This document shows, piece by piece, positions 1-11,252 of a stretch of 64,000 nucleotides of DNA; the first letter of the stretch is position 1, and the number at the start of each line of letters is the position of its first letter. A program made the position numbers and the translations under genes. The DNA comes from Acuticoccus sp963704595 (lineage in GTDB: Bacteria; Pseudomonadota; Alphaproteobacteria; Rhizobiales; Amorphaceae), in assembly GCA_963704595.1 (NCBI GenBank), contig OY969922.1, positions 2,666,001 through 2,730,000 of the forward strand, read 5' to 3'. The notes beneath the pieces are model-generated. The model saw only the letters and a list, made by a program, of their open reading frames with translations, made no database searches and was not told where the DNA came from.

Positions 1-333
1 CCCGCCGGTCACGAGCGCCGCCAGCGCCTCGCCCTTGCGCCGGCCGATGGCGGCGACGACGTCGGACACGCTGGTGGAGCTCGGGAAGTGCGGCACCACG
101 AAGCCGCCGTTGCGGCCAGAGGCGCCGCAGCCGATCCGCCCCGCCTCCAGCACCGCCACCGATGCGCCGCAGCGCGCCGCCTCCCGCGCCGCCGACAGCC
201 CCGAATAACCGCCGCCGACGACGGCAAGGTCGACATCGAGGTCAGCGTCCAGCGGCGCGTGCGGAACGTGGGGCTCGCGCGAATGGGCGGCCCAGTGAAC
301 GCCCTCCAGCGCCGGGTCGGGCCGCCGGGGCAT
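1..333 (-). CDS. FAD-dependent oxidoreductase (DAO family), N-terminal part only
   Basis: The first 111 residues are present and the gene runs off the left edge of the window. The N-terminal tail is followed by a dinucleotide-binding motif, V-V-G-G-G-Y-S-G-L near residues 38-46, and the acidic end of beta-2 (V-L-E-A-G) 16 residues later. A second FAD-contact motif, G-C-G-A-S-G-R-N-G-G, sits at about 68-77. This arrangement is typical of DAO/DadA-type flavoproteins that oxidise amines or amino acids, often called gamma-glutamylputrescine oxidase-like. The start ATG lies 3 bases beyond the stop of the Rid-family gene, so the two are probably cotranscribed. The substrate cannot be told from this fragment. 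Confidence 0.85.
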   Translation of the reverse strand, partial: MPRRPDPALEGVHWAAHSREPHVPHAPLDADLDVDLAVVGGGYSGLSAAREAARCGASVAVLEAGRIGCGASGRNGGFVVPHFPSSTSVSDVVAAIGRRKGEALAALVTGG

Positions 334-336
334 CGC

Positions 337-729
337 TCAGGCGCCGCAGCCGATGACGGCGGTCACCTGCAGTTCGAGCTTGATGTCGGGAAAGGGGAAG
401 GCGACCACCAGCGCGGTGTTGGTCGGCCTGATGTCGCCGAACACGCGCTTGAGCTCCGGGATGATCGCCTCCATCACGTCCGCCCCCGTCACGTAGGTGA
501 CGAGGGTGACGACGTCGCCGAGGGAGGCGCCCGCCATGGCGAGCGAGCGCTCGATGGTGGCAATCGCATTATTGAACTGCGCGACCGGGTCGGCCGGGAT
601 GGTCCGCGTCTCGTAGTCGAGGCCGACCGTACCGGAGACGAACACCTGTTCGCCCACCCTGACGGCGCGGGAGTAGCCGACGGCTTCCTCGAAATGCGAT
701 CCGGTCGAGAAGTTCTGCCGCTTGTCCAT
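337..729 (-). CDS. Rid-family (RidA/YjgF-like) protein lacking the catalytic arginine
   Basis: A 130-residue protein with the full Rid fold: V-F-V-S-G-T-V-G near residues 29-36, a central A-T-I-E-R helix and the C-terminal I-K-L-E-L-Q strand. RidA proper hydrolyses enamine/imine intermediates such as 2-aminoacrylate released by PLP dehydratases, using an arginine just before the last strands. Here the aligned position is Asn104 (R-P-T-N-T), as in Rid subgroups that lack imine deaminase activity. The next gene upstream encodes a PLP threonine/serine-type dehydratase, and the next downstream a flavin amine oxidase, both imine producers. Context therefore suggests imine handling, while the residue change argues against the classical activity. 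Confidence 0.9.
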   Translation of the reverse strand: MDKRQNFSTGSHFEEAVGYSRAVRVGEQVFVSGTVGLDYETRTIPADPVAQFNNAIATIERSLAMAGASLGDVVTLVTYVTGADVMEAIIPELKRVFGDIRPTNTALVVAFPFPDIKLELQVTAVIGCGA

Positions 730-782
730 GGTCCGTCCGTGGCCCGTTGAGACCCTATCCGTCGCACGGAAAAACGCCGCTG

Positions 783-1790
783 TCAGCCTGCGACCGAAGC
801 GAGATCAGCGCCCTGCCCCGCGGGCCGTTCGCCCGGCGTTTCACCGGCAAGGACGGAGCGAAACAGCGCGGTATCGATGTTCTGGCCGCACAGGATCACG
901 CCGACGTTCCGGCCCGCCATCTTCGCCCGTTCCTGCATCAGCCCCGCCATCGGCGCGGCCCCTGCCCCTTCGGCGACGTTGTGGGTCGCGCGGAAGATGA
1001 GGCGGATCGCATCGGCGATTTCCCGCTCGCTGACGGTGATGACCCGGGCGGCCTGCTTGCCGTAGATCTCGAACGCCTCAGGCACCGGGGCCCGGACGGC
1101 AAGACCGTCGGCGAAGGTGTTGGCGGTATCGCTCTCCGTCGGCACGCCGGCGTCGAACGAGCGCTTGGCGTAGTCCGCGCCCTCGGCGACGACGCCGATC
1201 ACCTCGGTCCTGTAGCCGAGCGCGTTTCTGGCGTGGATCACGCCGCAGATGCCCGAGCCGCAGCCGATCGGCACATAGACCGCATCGAGCTCGCCGCAGG
1301 CACGGAAGAGCTCCAGCCCGTAGGTCGCGACGCCGGCGACCAGCGCCTCGTGGAACGGCGGCACGAAGTGGAAATTCTCCTCCTCCGCGATGCGGAACGC
1401 CTCGGTCTTGGCCTCGTCGAAGTCCTTGCCGAACTCGACCACCTCGGCGCCGAAGCTCGCCATCGCCGCGTTCTTCTCGGCCGAGTTGCCGAAGGGCACG
1501 ACGATCTTCGCGCCGAGGCCCGCGGCGGTGGCGGCGAGCGCCTGCCCCTGGCCGTGGTTGCCGCGGGTCGCGGTGACGATCCCCTTCACGTCCGGGCGGT
1601 TCTTGCGCAGCCAGTCGATGAAGGTGAAGGCGCCGCGCACCTTGAAGGCACCCGTCGGCGTGTGATTCTCGTGCTTCATGTGCACGCGGGCGCCAACGGC
1701 GGCCGAAATCTGCGGCCATTCGTACTGCGGGGTCGGCGGCATCTGGCGGTACACCACTTCGGCGGCCCGCTCGATCGTCTCAAGGTTCAT
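783..1790 (-). CDS. PLP-dependent threonine/serine dehydratase-like enzyme
   Basis: A 335-residue fold-type II PLP enzyme. The Schiff-base lysine is Lys50 in T-G-A-F-K-V-R-G-A, the substrate loop is T-R-G-N-H-G (75-80), and the phosphate-binding loop is G-C-G-S-G (176-180), a variant of the usual G-G-G-G-L. Family members deaminate threonine or serine to the 2-oxo acid and ammonia through an enamine. The length lacks a regulatory ACT domain, so it is a catabolic or specialised dehydratase, perhaps closer to ectoine-utilisation dehydratases (EutB type) than to IlvA. The Rid-family gene follows after about 50 bases on the same strand, a pairing expected for an enamine producer. Substrate unproven. 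Confidence 0.88.
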   Translation of the reverse strand: MNLETIERAAEVVYRQMPPTPQYEWPQISAAVGARVHMKHENHTPTGAFKVRGAFTFIDWLRKNRPDVKGIVTATRGNHGQGQALAATAAGLGAKIVVPFGNSAEKNAAMASFGAEVVEFGKDFDEAKTEAFRIAEEENFHFVPPFHEALVAGVATYGLELFRACGELDAVYVPIGCGSGICGVIHARNALGYRTEVIGVVAEGADYAKRSFDAGVPTESDTANTFADGLAVRAPVPEAFEIYGKQAARVITVSEREIADAIRLIFRATHNVAEGAGAAPMAGLMQERAKMAGRNVGVILCGQNIDTALFRSVLAGETPGERPAGQGADLASVAG

Positions 1791-1825
1791 GTACGCTCGC
1801 GTCTTTCAGGGTTCGCGGCACGCCA

Positions 1826-2566
1826 TCAGAGGGCGTGCCTTGCGAGGCGTTCATAGTACGGACGGGCGCGATCCGCGAGGCGGCGGGCGTGATCGGTCAT
1901 CGGCGGGGCCGTGGTGCGCTCAGTCGCGAACCCCGTGGACTGCTCGACCGCGCCGTACCAGTGCGCCGCCCACACCCCGTCATCGGGACGCCGGCCGGCC
2001 GGCCACGACAGCATCGCCGGATCGAACGCGATCCCGAGCGCGTCGCACAGCGCCGTCAGCGCGGCCTCCGGCGCCGCGGTGATCCGCACCGAATCGATCA
2101 CCGGCGGCGCGCGGCCGAGTTCGTCCGCCGCACGGTCGAACAGCTCCGCCTGCCGCTCGACGCCGAGGTCGGCAAGGGTCGGCTCCTCCCGCTTGATCTC
2201 GTAGCTCGCCGCCACCATCGCAGGATCGCGGATGAGGAAGGCGGACCGCACGTGACGGGTCCACGAAAGGTCCATGCCCTCCACCATGTGGTGGGTCATG
2301 TGCTTCTGGTAGAACAGCGGCTTGCCGCCGGGGGCTGCGCCTTCGCAGGCCCTCGCGACGACTTCGGGGTCGGTCTCGTGCGCGGCGAGCACCTCCTCGC
2401 GCATCGGATGGTCGATCCCGGTGGCGGCGAGGAACGGCGCGTAGAACGGCTCGTCCCACACCGCACAGTCCGCACGCTGGCCGAACGAGCGCATCAGCGC
2501 CGTCGACAGGTTGCGCGGGCCCGACCACATCGCGATCCGGACGGTGTCCTCTGCATCAAGGGTCAT
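1826..2566 (-). CDS. Sulfotransferase-like family protein
   Basis: A 246-residue protein opening with I-A-M-W-S-G-P-R-N-L-S-T-A-L, the P-loop-like 5'-phosphosulfate loop found in bacterial sulfotransferase-like proteins. A second motif, A-F-L-I-R-D-P, marks the 3'-phosphate-binding strand and serine/arginine region. Family members transfer sulfate from PAPS or use the fold for other nucleotide-linked transfers; the acceptor here is unknown. An in-frame GTG at 2584 would add six residues, but the ATG at 2566 has a G-rich ribosome-binding sequence about 8 bases upstream and puts the P-loop at the usual distance from the start. The gene is transcribed toward the dehydratase gene with a 35-base gap and may share its operon. 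Confidence 0.8.
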   Translation of the reverse strand: MTLDAEDTVRIAMWSGPRNLSTALMRSFGQRADCAVWDEPFYAPFLAATGIDHPMREEVLAAHETDPEVVARACEGAAPGGKPLFYQKHMTHHMVEGMDLSWTRHVRSAFLIRDPAMVAASYEIKREEPTLADLGVERQAELFDRAADELGRAPPVIDSVRITAAPEAALTALCDALGIAFDPAMLSWPAGRRPDDGVWAAHWYGAVEQSTGFATERTTAPPMTDHARRLADRARPYYERLARHAL

Positions 2567-2724
2567 CGGATCGCCCCGTTGCACGCTACCGATGAGACGG
2601 CAGCCTTATCGATCGCCCCGAGGGGGCGGCATACCCATCTCATACGTCCTCCTCACTTGACCTTGAATCCAAGCCGCAATACCCGCCGATGTATTAAGTC
2701 CGCGCCCGAGGAGCGCAATCCTTC

Positions 2725-4912
<2,188 letters not shown>

Positions 4913-4928
4913 CTGGAGAGCAGACGTT

Positions 4929-5165
4929 ATGGCCATGGACGCCCACCAGATCGAGGCGCTGATCCGCGACGCGTTGCCAGACGCGAAGATCGAGATCCGC
5001 GACCTTGCCGGCGACGGCGACCACTATGCGGCGACCGTCGTCTCGTCCGCCTTCGTCGGCAAGACTCGCGTTGCCCAGCACAAGCTGGTGTATGATGCGC
5101 TCCGCGGGCGCATGGGCGGCGAATTGCACGCCCTCGCCCTTCAAACCAACGTCCCCGACGCCTAG
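4929..5165 (+). CDS. bolA: BolA family protein
   Basis: A 78-residue BolA/IbaG-type protein with the KH-like BolA fold. The helix-turn signature V-A-Q-H-K-L-V-Y-D-A-L contains the conserved histidine that binds a shared [2Fe-2S] cluster with monothiol glutaredoxins. The chosen ATG has a GGAGAG ribosome-binding sequence about 9 bases upstream and sits 16 bases after the true purL stop. The monothiol glutaredoxin gene follows 29 bases later, so the partner proteins are encoded together, which supports a role in iron-sulfur cluster trafficking or iron sensing. Confidence 0.93.
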   Translation: MAMDAHQIEALIRDALPDAKIEIRDLAGDGDHYAATVVSSAFVGKTRVAQHKLVYDALRGRMGGELHALALQTNVPDA

Positions 5166-5194
5166 ATGCCGGCGGAAAGCCGAAGGAATTTGCC

Positions 5195-5533
5195 ATGAGC
5201 GCCCACGAGACGATCGACAACGCCGTCAAGTCAAACGACGTCCTCCTCTTCATGAAGGGCACGCCGAACTTCCCGCAGTGCGGCTTCTCCGGCCAGGTGG
5301 TCCAGATCCTCGACTATCTCGGCGTCCAGTACGGCTCGGTGAACGTGCTGGAGGACGACGAGGTCCGCTCCGGCATCAAGGAATATTCCAACTGGCCGAC
5401 GATCCCGCAGCTCTACGTGAAGGGCGAATTCGTCGGCGGCTGCGACATCGTGCGCGAGATGTTCCAGGCCGGCGAACTGCAGGACCATTTCGCCGGCGCC
5501 GGCATCCCGATGCGCGACACCGCCGCCACCTGA
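5195..5533 (+). CDS. grxD: Monothiol glutaredoxin, Grx4 family
   Basis: A 112-residue CGFS-type glutaredoxin. The C-G-F-S active site is at residues 29-32 after K-G-T-P, followed by the W-P-T-I-P-Q glutathione-binding segment and the C-terminal G-G-C-D motif. These proteins coordinate a glutathione-ligated [2Fe-2S] cluster as a homodimer or as a heterodimer with BolA, and deliver clusters or report iron status; they are poor disulfide reductases. An AAGGA ribosome-binding sequence precedes the ATG. It is the last gene of the purL-bolA-grxD run and converges on the receiver gene, with an inverted repeat covering both stop codons. Confidence 0.95.
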   Translation: MSAHETIDNAVKSNDVLLFMKGTPNFPQCGFSGQVVQILDYLGVQYGSVNVLEDDEVRSGIKEYSNWPTIPQLYVKGEFVGGCDIVREMFQAGELQDHFAGAGIPMRDTAAT

Positions 5534-5583
5534 CCAGTGATCGGCGCGGCGGCGGCTCGGCTCGCCGCCCGCTTCCTGGTCAG
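5530..5583. terminator. Inverted repeat spanning both stop codons of grxD and the receiver gene
   Basis: The arms CTGACCAG (5530-5537) and CTGGTCAG (5576-5583) are exact reverse complements and enclose a GC-rich inner hairpin (GGCGGC with GCCGCC). The outer arms contain the stop codons of the two convergent genes. There is no clear T run, so a bidirectional terminator or mRNA 3'-end stabiliser is an inference. Confidence 0.45.
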
Positions 5584-5999
5584 CTCAGGAACGCGTTTCG
5601 CAGGTCTCTCGGCCTGATCGGCTTGATCAGGATCCGGTACGGGTGGTCCGCCTTGATCCTGCGCATCGTGTCAGGCTCGGCCGACGCGGTGATGTAGATG
5701 ATGCGGCTGTCGAGGCCCGCCTCGAAGACGGCGTGCGCCACGTCCACCCCGTCCGCCTTCCCCGCCAGCCGCACGTCCATCAGGACGAAGTCAGGCCTGT
5801 GCTCGAGGATGGCGTCGAACGCCCCTGCCGCGTGACGGCGGACGGCGAGCACCCGCACGCCGAATTCGGCGCAGAGTTCCGACAGTTCGCCAGAGATAAG
5901 CGCGTCGTCCTCGACGATCACGGCGCTGTCCGCGGCGGCGCCGAGGCCCGGCTCGGCAGGATGCGATCCTTGTTCAATCATGGTGAACCCTTCGGTCAT
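5580..5999 (-). CDS. Single-domain response regulator (receiver only)
   Basis: A 139-residue receiver protein with no output domain. The acidic pocket is E-D-D at about residues 30-32, the phospho-acceptor is Asp75 in L-M-D-V-R, and the conserved lysine is Lys126 in I-K-P. Such proteins act by protein-protein contact or as phosphate shuttles. Its start overlaps the 3' end of the histidine kinase gene by 26 bases, so the two are translationally coupled and very likely form one signalling pair. Confidence 0.92.
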   Translation of the reverse strand: MTEGFTMIEQGSHPAEPGLGAAADSAVIVEDDALISGELSELCAEFGVRVLAVRRHAAGAFDAILEHRPDFVLMDVRLAGKADGVDVAHAVFEAGLDSRIIYITASAEPDTMRRIKADHPYRILIKPIRPRDLRNAFLS

Positions 6000-7512
6000 A
6001 GTCGGACGGAAGGTCGATGGTGACGGTCATCCCGTCGCCATGCGTGAACCTCATGCGCCCCTCGAGGTTCTCCACGAACCCCGTCACGATCTTCATGCCC
6101 GAGCCGCCGATGCCCTTGCCGCCGCCGGGCCGTGATTCGACCATGCCGGTGTCCGCCACCGTGATCCGCACCCCGTCGTCCCTCACCCTGTAGGTGACGG
6201 TGATCGCGCCGGCGGTTTCGCCCGGAAAGGCGTGCTCGACGGCATTGATGATGAGCTCGTTGACGATGAGACCGACGGAGATCGCACCGTCGAGCTTGAT
6301 CTGGTGGTGGTCTACGTCCGCGGTCAGGAAGATCTTGCGGCGGACGAGGTCGTTGCCCAGCGAGATGTTCTCGATCAGCCGCGGCAGGAACTCGTCGATG
6401 TTGACTTGCGAGAGCCTGTCGGACGAGACGAGGAGGTGGTGGACGAGGCTCATCGCCGAGACGCGATCCTCGACGAGGCGCAGGCTGCGGGTCAGCGCCG
6501 GATCGTTCATCTGCCGCGATTCCATCCGCAGGATCGCGTTGACCTGCTGGAGGTTGTTCTTCACGCGGTGGTAGACCTCGCGCAGCAGGAGCTCCTTCTC
6601 CGCATTCGCGAACTCGAGCCGGTCGAGCGTTTCGTAAAGGTTGTTCATCACGCCGAGGAGCTCGCGCTGCGACCGGTTCTCGAGCGCCGCGTTCCGCAGG
6701 ACCGTCGCGCCGATCGCGAGCACCATGGCGATCGCCACCACGCTGAGGCGGAAGTTGGCATCGACCAGGCCGCTATGGGTCGTCATGAGCGCGAGAAGGC
6801 AGACGAGGAGCGGCCCGACGATCACGATGGGCAGAACGCGTCTCGCCCCGCTCGACCCGATCCCGCCCTCCCAAAGAAGGTCCATCCAGCTCGCTTCGGG
6901 CCGGGACAGGAGGATCGCGATGAAGAGCGCGGCGAGAGCCAAGGCCGTGTGCAGCGCCATCGAGGTGAACAGGAACATCGCGTAGAGCGATTCGGCGTCG
7001 AACATGTAGCCGACCAGGGCGACGGCCGACATCGCAAGACCTGCGGTCGCCGTGACCTCGAAGGCGGTGCGGTTGAAGAACCGGTGCCGCGCCTGCGCTG
7101 CGATGCAGTAGCTTGCCAGGACGATCCCGATCGCCGTTCCGAACGCCATGTTGTCGGTCGGATCCAGGATGGGCAGCACCAGGGCATCGAGCCCGGTCGG
7201 ATAGCCGAGGAAGTTGAACAGCGACTCCACGACCGCGATTGCGGTTGCAAGGCACGCGCAGATCAGCATCACGCCTTCCCTGCCGCTCAGCATCGCACCC
7301 GACAGCAGGAGAAGGCTGAGCGCCGTGCCCGGAACCATCGCGCCGTAGCCCGGCGCAATCCTGACAAGAAGTTCGGAACCCGCCAACCATCCGATCAGCG
7401 TGAAAGCCGAAAACGCCGCCGTAAAAATTGTGGCGATCCTGACGAGCAGGAGACGAACTTTCGCGAACGCCGCAGCGTCGGCTGAGTCCTGGAAAGGGAC
7501 GGAATAACGCAA
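5974..7512 (-). CDS. Membrane sensor histidine kinase, HisKA_2 family
   Basis: An integral membrane kinase of about 512 residues. Roughly eight hydrophobic segments fill the N-terminal half, with no obvious PAS or HAMP domain. They are followed by a dimerisation domain carrying the HisKA_2 motif R-E-V-Y-H-R-V-K-N-N-L-Q, with the phospho-acceptor histidine near residue 315, and a HATPase_c domain (N-E-L-I-I-N-A-V-E-H-A-F; G-G-S-G-M-K-I-V). HisKA_2 kinases of alphaproteobacteria often feed stress or light pathways. The frame is open to a TTG at 7566, but AAGGAG at 7521-7526 with a 9-base spacer favours the TTG at 7512. The overlap with the receiver gene indicates its partner. The signal is unknown. 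Confidence 0.88.
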   Translation of the reverse strand: MRYSVPFQDSADAAAFAKVRLLLVRIATIFTAAFSAFTLIGWLAGSELLVRIAPGYGAMVPGTALSLLLLSGAMLSGREGVMLICACLATAIAVVESLFNFLGYPTGLDALVLPILDPTDNMAFGTAIGIVLASYCIAAQARHRFFNRTAFEVTATAGLAMSAVALVGYMFDAESLYAMFLFTSMALHTALALAALFIAILLSRPEASWMDLLWEGGIGSSGARRVLPIVIVGPLLVCLLALMTTHSGLVDANFRLSVVAIAMVLAIGATVLRNAALENRSQRELLGVMNNLYETLDRLEFANAEKELLLREVYHRVKNNLQQVNAILRMESRQMNDPALTRSLRLVEDRVSAMSLVHHLLVSSDRLSQVNIDEFLPRLIENISLGNDLVRRKIFLTADVDHHQIKLDGAISVGLIVNELIINAVEHAFPGETAGAITVTYRVRDDGVRITVADTGMVESRPGGGKGIGGSGMKIVTGFVENLEGRMRFTHGDGMTVTIDLPSDYDRRVHHD

Positions 7513-7685
7513 AGCTTCAGCTCCTTGAGGTTGTAGGAGCAAGCCAGTTTTAGGAATGCGTGACAAGATCTATTTGATTAGATGTCTAACGTCTTTCTGT
7601 AACTTTATGGCATCACGCGGTTATTTTTAGGCGGAACGGTGTTCGCTTTCTTGGGCCTTCAGAGTCTAGGTTTCGCCTGGAAACC

Positions 7686-8443
7686 TCAGTCGCGAAGCCT
7701 GTAGCCGGTGCGGAACATCCACCAGATGATCCCGAGGCAGATCGCCGAGAAGAGGGCGATCATCACCGCCGACAGCGCGAGGTTGACGTCCGCCTCACCG
7801 AAGAACGACCAGCGGAAGGTCGAGATGAGGTACACCACGGGGTTGAAAAGCGTGACCTTCTGCCAGAGCGGCGGCAGCATCGAGATCGAGTAGAAACTGC
7901 CGCCGAGGAACACCAGCGGCGTGATGATGAGGAGCGGCACGAGCTGGAGCTGCTCGAAATTCTTCGCCCAGATGCCGATGATGAATCCGAACAGCGAGAA
8001 CACGATGCAGGTGATGACGAGGATCACCACCATCATCACGGGGTGCGCGATGTGGAGATCGACGAAGAAGGTCGACGTCGCGAGAATCACGAGGCCGATC
8101 ACGAGTGATTTTGTCGCAGCCGCCCCGACGAAGCCGATGACGATCTCGAGGAACGACACCGGCGCCGACAGGAGCTCGTAGACCGAGCCGACGAACTTGG
8201 GGAAGAAGATGCCGAACGCGGCGTTGGTGACGGCCTGCGTCAGGATCGTCAGCATGATGAGGCCGGGCACGATGAAGGCGGCATAGTCGACCCCCTCCAC
8301 CATCTGGATGCGCGAGCCGATCGCGGTGCCGAACACCACGAAGTAGAGCGAGGTGGTGATCACCGGGGAGATCAGCGACTGGCCGACGGTGCGGATCGCA
8401 CGCATCATCTCGTGGTGGTAGATCGCCCAGATGGCGCGCGGGT

Positions 8444-8447
<4 letters not shown>
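7686..8447 (-). CDS. ABC-2 type transporter permease (YadH-like)
   Basis: A 253-residue membrane protein with six hydrophobic spans and the ABC-2 permease signature F-L-G-G-S-F-Y-S-I-S-M-L-P-P followed by N-P-V-V-Y-L-I. Length and sequence style match YadH. The start ATG overlaps the stop of the ATPase gene by 4 bases (ATGA), so the two subunits are translationally coupled. Together they form an exporter-type ABC complex in the inner membrane; the substrate of this subfamily is not established. Confidence 0.9.
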
Positions 8448-9379
<932 letters not shown>

Positions 9380-9480
9380 AAGCTCCGTCCGGGTCGGTTC
9401 GGCCGCCCGTCTAACACAGATTTTGCGGCCGGGAGCCCCCCGTCCGGCTGGGGTCTGAAATGTTCGTGAACGCCTTTTGC

Positions 9481-9498
9481 AGTGCCGAAGGCGGCACT
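9481..9498. promoter_or_regulatory. Inverted repeat in the msrA promoter region
   Basis: The arms AGTGCCG (9481-9487) and CGGCACT (9492-9498) are perfect reverse complements around a 4-base loop. They lie about 30 bases before the msrA start, between a TTGCAG-like -35 and a TACATGAT-like -10. The symmetry fits a repressor site or a small hairpin; which one cannot be told. Confidence 0.35.
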
Positions 9499-9528
9499 AC
9501 ATGATGCGCGAATGGCTGGAGTATCCCG

Positions 9529-10134
9529 ATGATCGACCGCGTCCGCATTACCGCGACCGCTGCTGCCCTCATGCTCGGGTTCGGCGTCGGTTACGCAAGT
9601 GCCGCCGAGCCGGAGACGGCCGTCTTCGCGGGCGGCTGCTTCTGGTGCGTCGAGGCCGACTTCGACAAGGTGGACGGCGTGCTCGCCACCATCTCCGGCT
9701 TCGCCGGCGGGACGACCGAGAACCCCACCTACGAGGACGTCACCTACGGCGACACCGGCCACTACGAGGTCGTCGAGATCAGCTACGACCCGGACAAGGT
9801 CTCCTACCGCGCGCTGGTCGACTATCTGCTGCGCCACATCGACCCGACGGACGACGGCGGCCAGTTCTGCGACCGCGGCCACAGCTACAAGACCGCAGTG
9901 TTCGCCGACGGGCCGGAGGAGCGCGCCGAAGCCGAGGCGGCCGTCGCGGCCGCCAACGAGACCCTCGGCGGCAAGGTCGTGACCCCCGTGCTAGACGCGG
10001 CGTCCTTCTACCCGGCGGAAGACTACCACCAGGATTACTACACCAAGAACCCGCTGCGATACCGCTACTACCGCTACGCCTGCGGCCGCGATGCGCGGAT
10101 CGACGAAGTCTGGGGCGAGGCGAAGCCCTCCTGA
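9529..10134 (+). CDS. msrA: Exported peptide-methionine (S)-S-oxide reductase MsrA
   Basis: A 201-residue MsrA with an N-terminal signal peptide of about 25 residues (hydrophobic stretch ending A-S-A-A-E), so the enzyme is probably periplasmic. The catalytic motif G-C-F-W-C is at residues 36-40 with Cys37 as nucleophile. The block D-D-G-G-Q-F-C-D-R-G and the late Y-H-Q-D-Y-Y motif complete the active site. It reduces the S-epimer of methionine sulfoxide in oxidised proteins. A GGAG sequence precedes the ATG by about 10 bases. No msrB is adjacent; the next gene is an unrelated dehydrogenase. Confidence 0.95.
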   Translation: MIDRVRITATAAALMLGFGVGYASAAEPETAVFAGGCFWCVEADFDKVDGVLATISGFAGGTTENPTYEDVTYGDTGHYEVVEISYDPDKVSYRALVDYLLRHIDPTDDGGQFCDRGHSYKTAVFADGPEERAEAEAAVAAANETLGGKVVTPVLDAASFYPAEDYHQDYYTKNPLRYRYYRYACGRDARIDEVWGEAKPS

Positions 10135-10238
10135 ACCGTCCGGCCGTTGCCCTCATGGAGTGGACGGTTCGCAGGCTTCCGTGACACAAAGTTCCTCCGG
10201 CGGCGCACCAAAGTCCACGCGCCGCGAGAGGTTCTGCG

Positions 10239-11246
10239 ATGACCGAACGCCCGTCCGGCCCCTCCGGTCCGCCCCTCAAGCTGGCGCTCGTCGGCGCGGC
10301 CCACATCCACACCCGTGACTTCGTGCGCAGCCTTTCCGCCCTGCAGGATGCGGGCGCGGCGGAGGTGGTCGCGGTGTGGGATCACGACGCCGCCCGCGCC
10401 GCGGATGCCGCCGAAGCCCTCGGCACGACGCCGACCACGGATCTGGCGTCGATCCTCGAAGGCCCGGCGCGCGCCGCGATCGTCGGCGCGGAAACGAACC
10501 GCCACATCGAACTCGTGCCCGCGATCGCCAGAGCCGGCCTCGGCCTCTTCGTGGAAAAGCCCCTCGCCGCCGCGACCGCGGACGCAGAGGCGCTCGCCGC
10601 CGTCATCGAAGCCGCGGGCGTCCCCTTCCACACCGGCCATTTCTACCGCGTCGTCCCGGCGATCCGCACCGTCCGCGACGCCATCGGCAGCGGCACGCTC
10701 GGAGACCTGCAGTCGCTCACCATCCACGTCTCGCACGACGGTCTGGCGGGCAACATCTTCGAGGGCTTCGAGTGGATGACGGTGCCGGAAGAGGCCGGCG
10801 TGCTGGCGTTCGGCGACCTCGGCCTCCACGCCATCGACCTTGCCGGATGGCTCGCCGGCCCGCTCACGGCCGTCTCCGCCGAAATCGACGGGCCGGATCA
10901 CTACGGCACGGGCCACCTCACCACCGCGTCCGGTGCGCGGGTGAAGATCGTGGCGGGCTGGCACCCGGCGGACCCCGCATTCCTTCTCCACGTTGCCGGC
11001 AGCGCGGGGACCGCGACGGTCCTCGCCGACGAGGCGTTCTTCGAGATCGGCGGCACGCGCACCGCCATCGCCCACAGCCGCAAGCCGTCCTCGGGCGACG
11101 GCCCGTCCACCTTCGTCGCCGCGCTGACAGGCGGCGGCGCGGAACTGGTCTCCGTCCGCGAGGCGGTGGAGACCATCGCGCTGATGAACGCGCTCTACGC
11201 CGCGGCGGGCCGCCCGATCATCCCGCTCGGCGTGCCGGCAGCGTGA
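10239..11246 (+). CDS. Gfo/Idh/MocA family NAD(P)-dependent oxidoreductase
   Basis: A 335-residue enzyme with an N-terminal Rossmann fold (A-L-V-G-A-A-H-I-H, then V-W-D-H-D ending beta-2) and the family signature F-V-E-K-P-L-A near residues 104-110. The C-terminal half carries the usual open-sheet domain with G-D-L-G-L-H-A-I-D. Members oxidise or reduce hydroxyl groups on sugars, inositols and related compounds. The first glycine motif lacks the third glycine of the canonical form, which is common in the family. A GAGAGG sequence lies upstream of the ATG. The VWA gene starts 6 bases after its stop. Confidence 0.88.
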   Translation: MTERPSGPSGPPLKLALVGAAHIHTRDFVRSLSALQDAGAAEVVAVWDHDAARAADAAEALGTTPTTDLASILEGPARAAIVGAETNRHIELVPAIARAGLGLFVEKPLAAATADAEALAAVIEAAGVPFHTGHFYRVVPAIRTVRDAIGSGTLGDLQSLTIHVSHDGLAGNIFEGFEWMTVPEEAGVLAFGDLGLHAIDLAGWLAGPLTAVSAEIDGPDHYGTGHLTTASGARVKIVAGWHPADPAFLLHVAGSAGTATVLADEAFFEIGGTRTAIAHSRKPSSGDGPSTFVAALTGGGAELVSVREAVETIALMNALYAAAGRPIIPLGVPAA

Positions 11247-11252
11247 CGGCCC

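Noticed and set aside
2585..2724. A purine riboswitch or other leader upstream of purL
   Set aside because: The gap of about 140 bases shows no recognisable aptamer core; only a GAGGAG ribosome-binding sequence is supportable.
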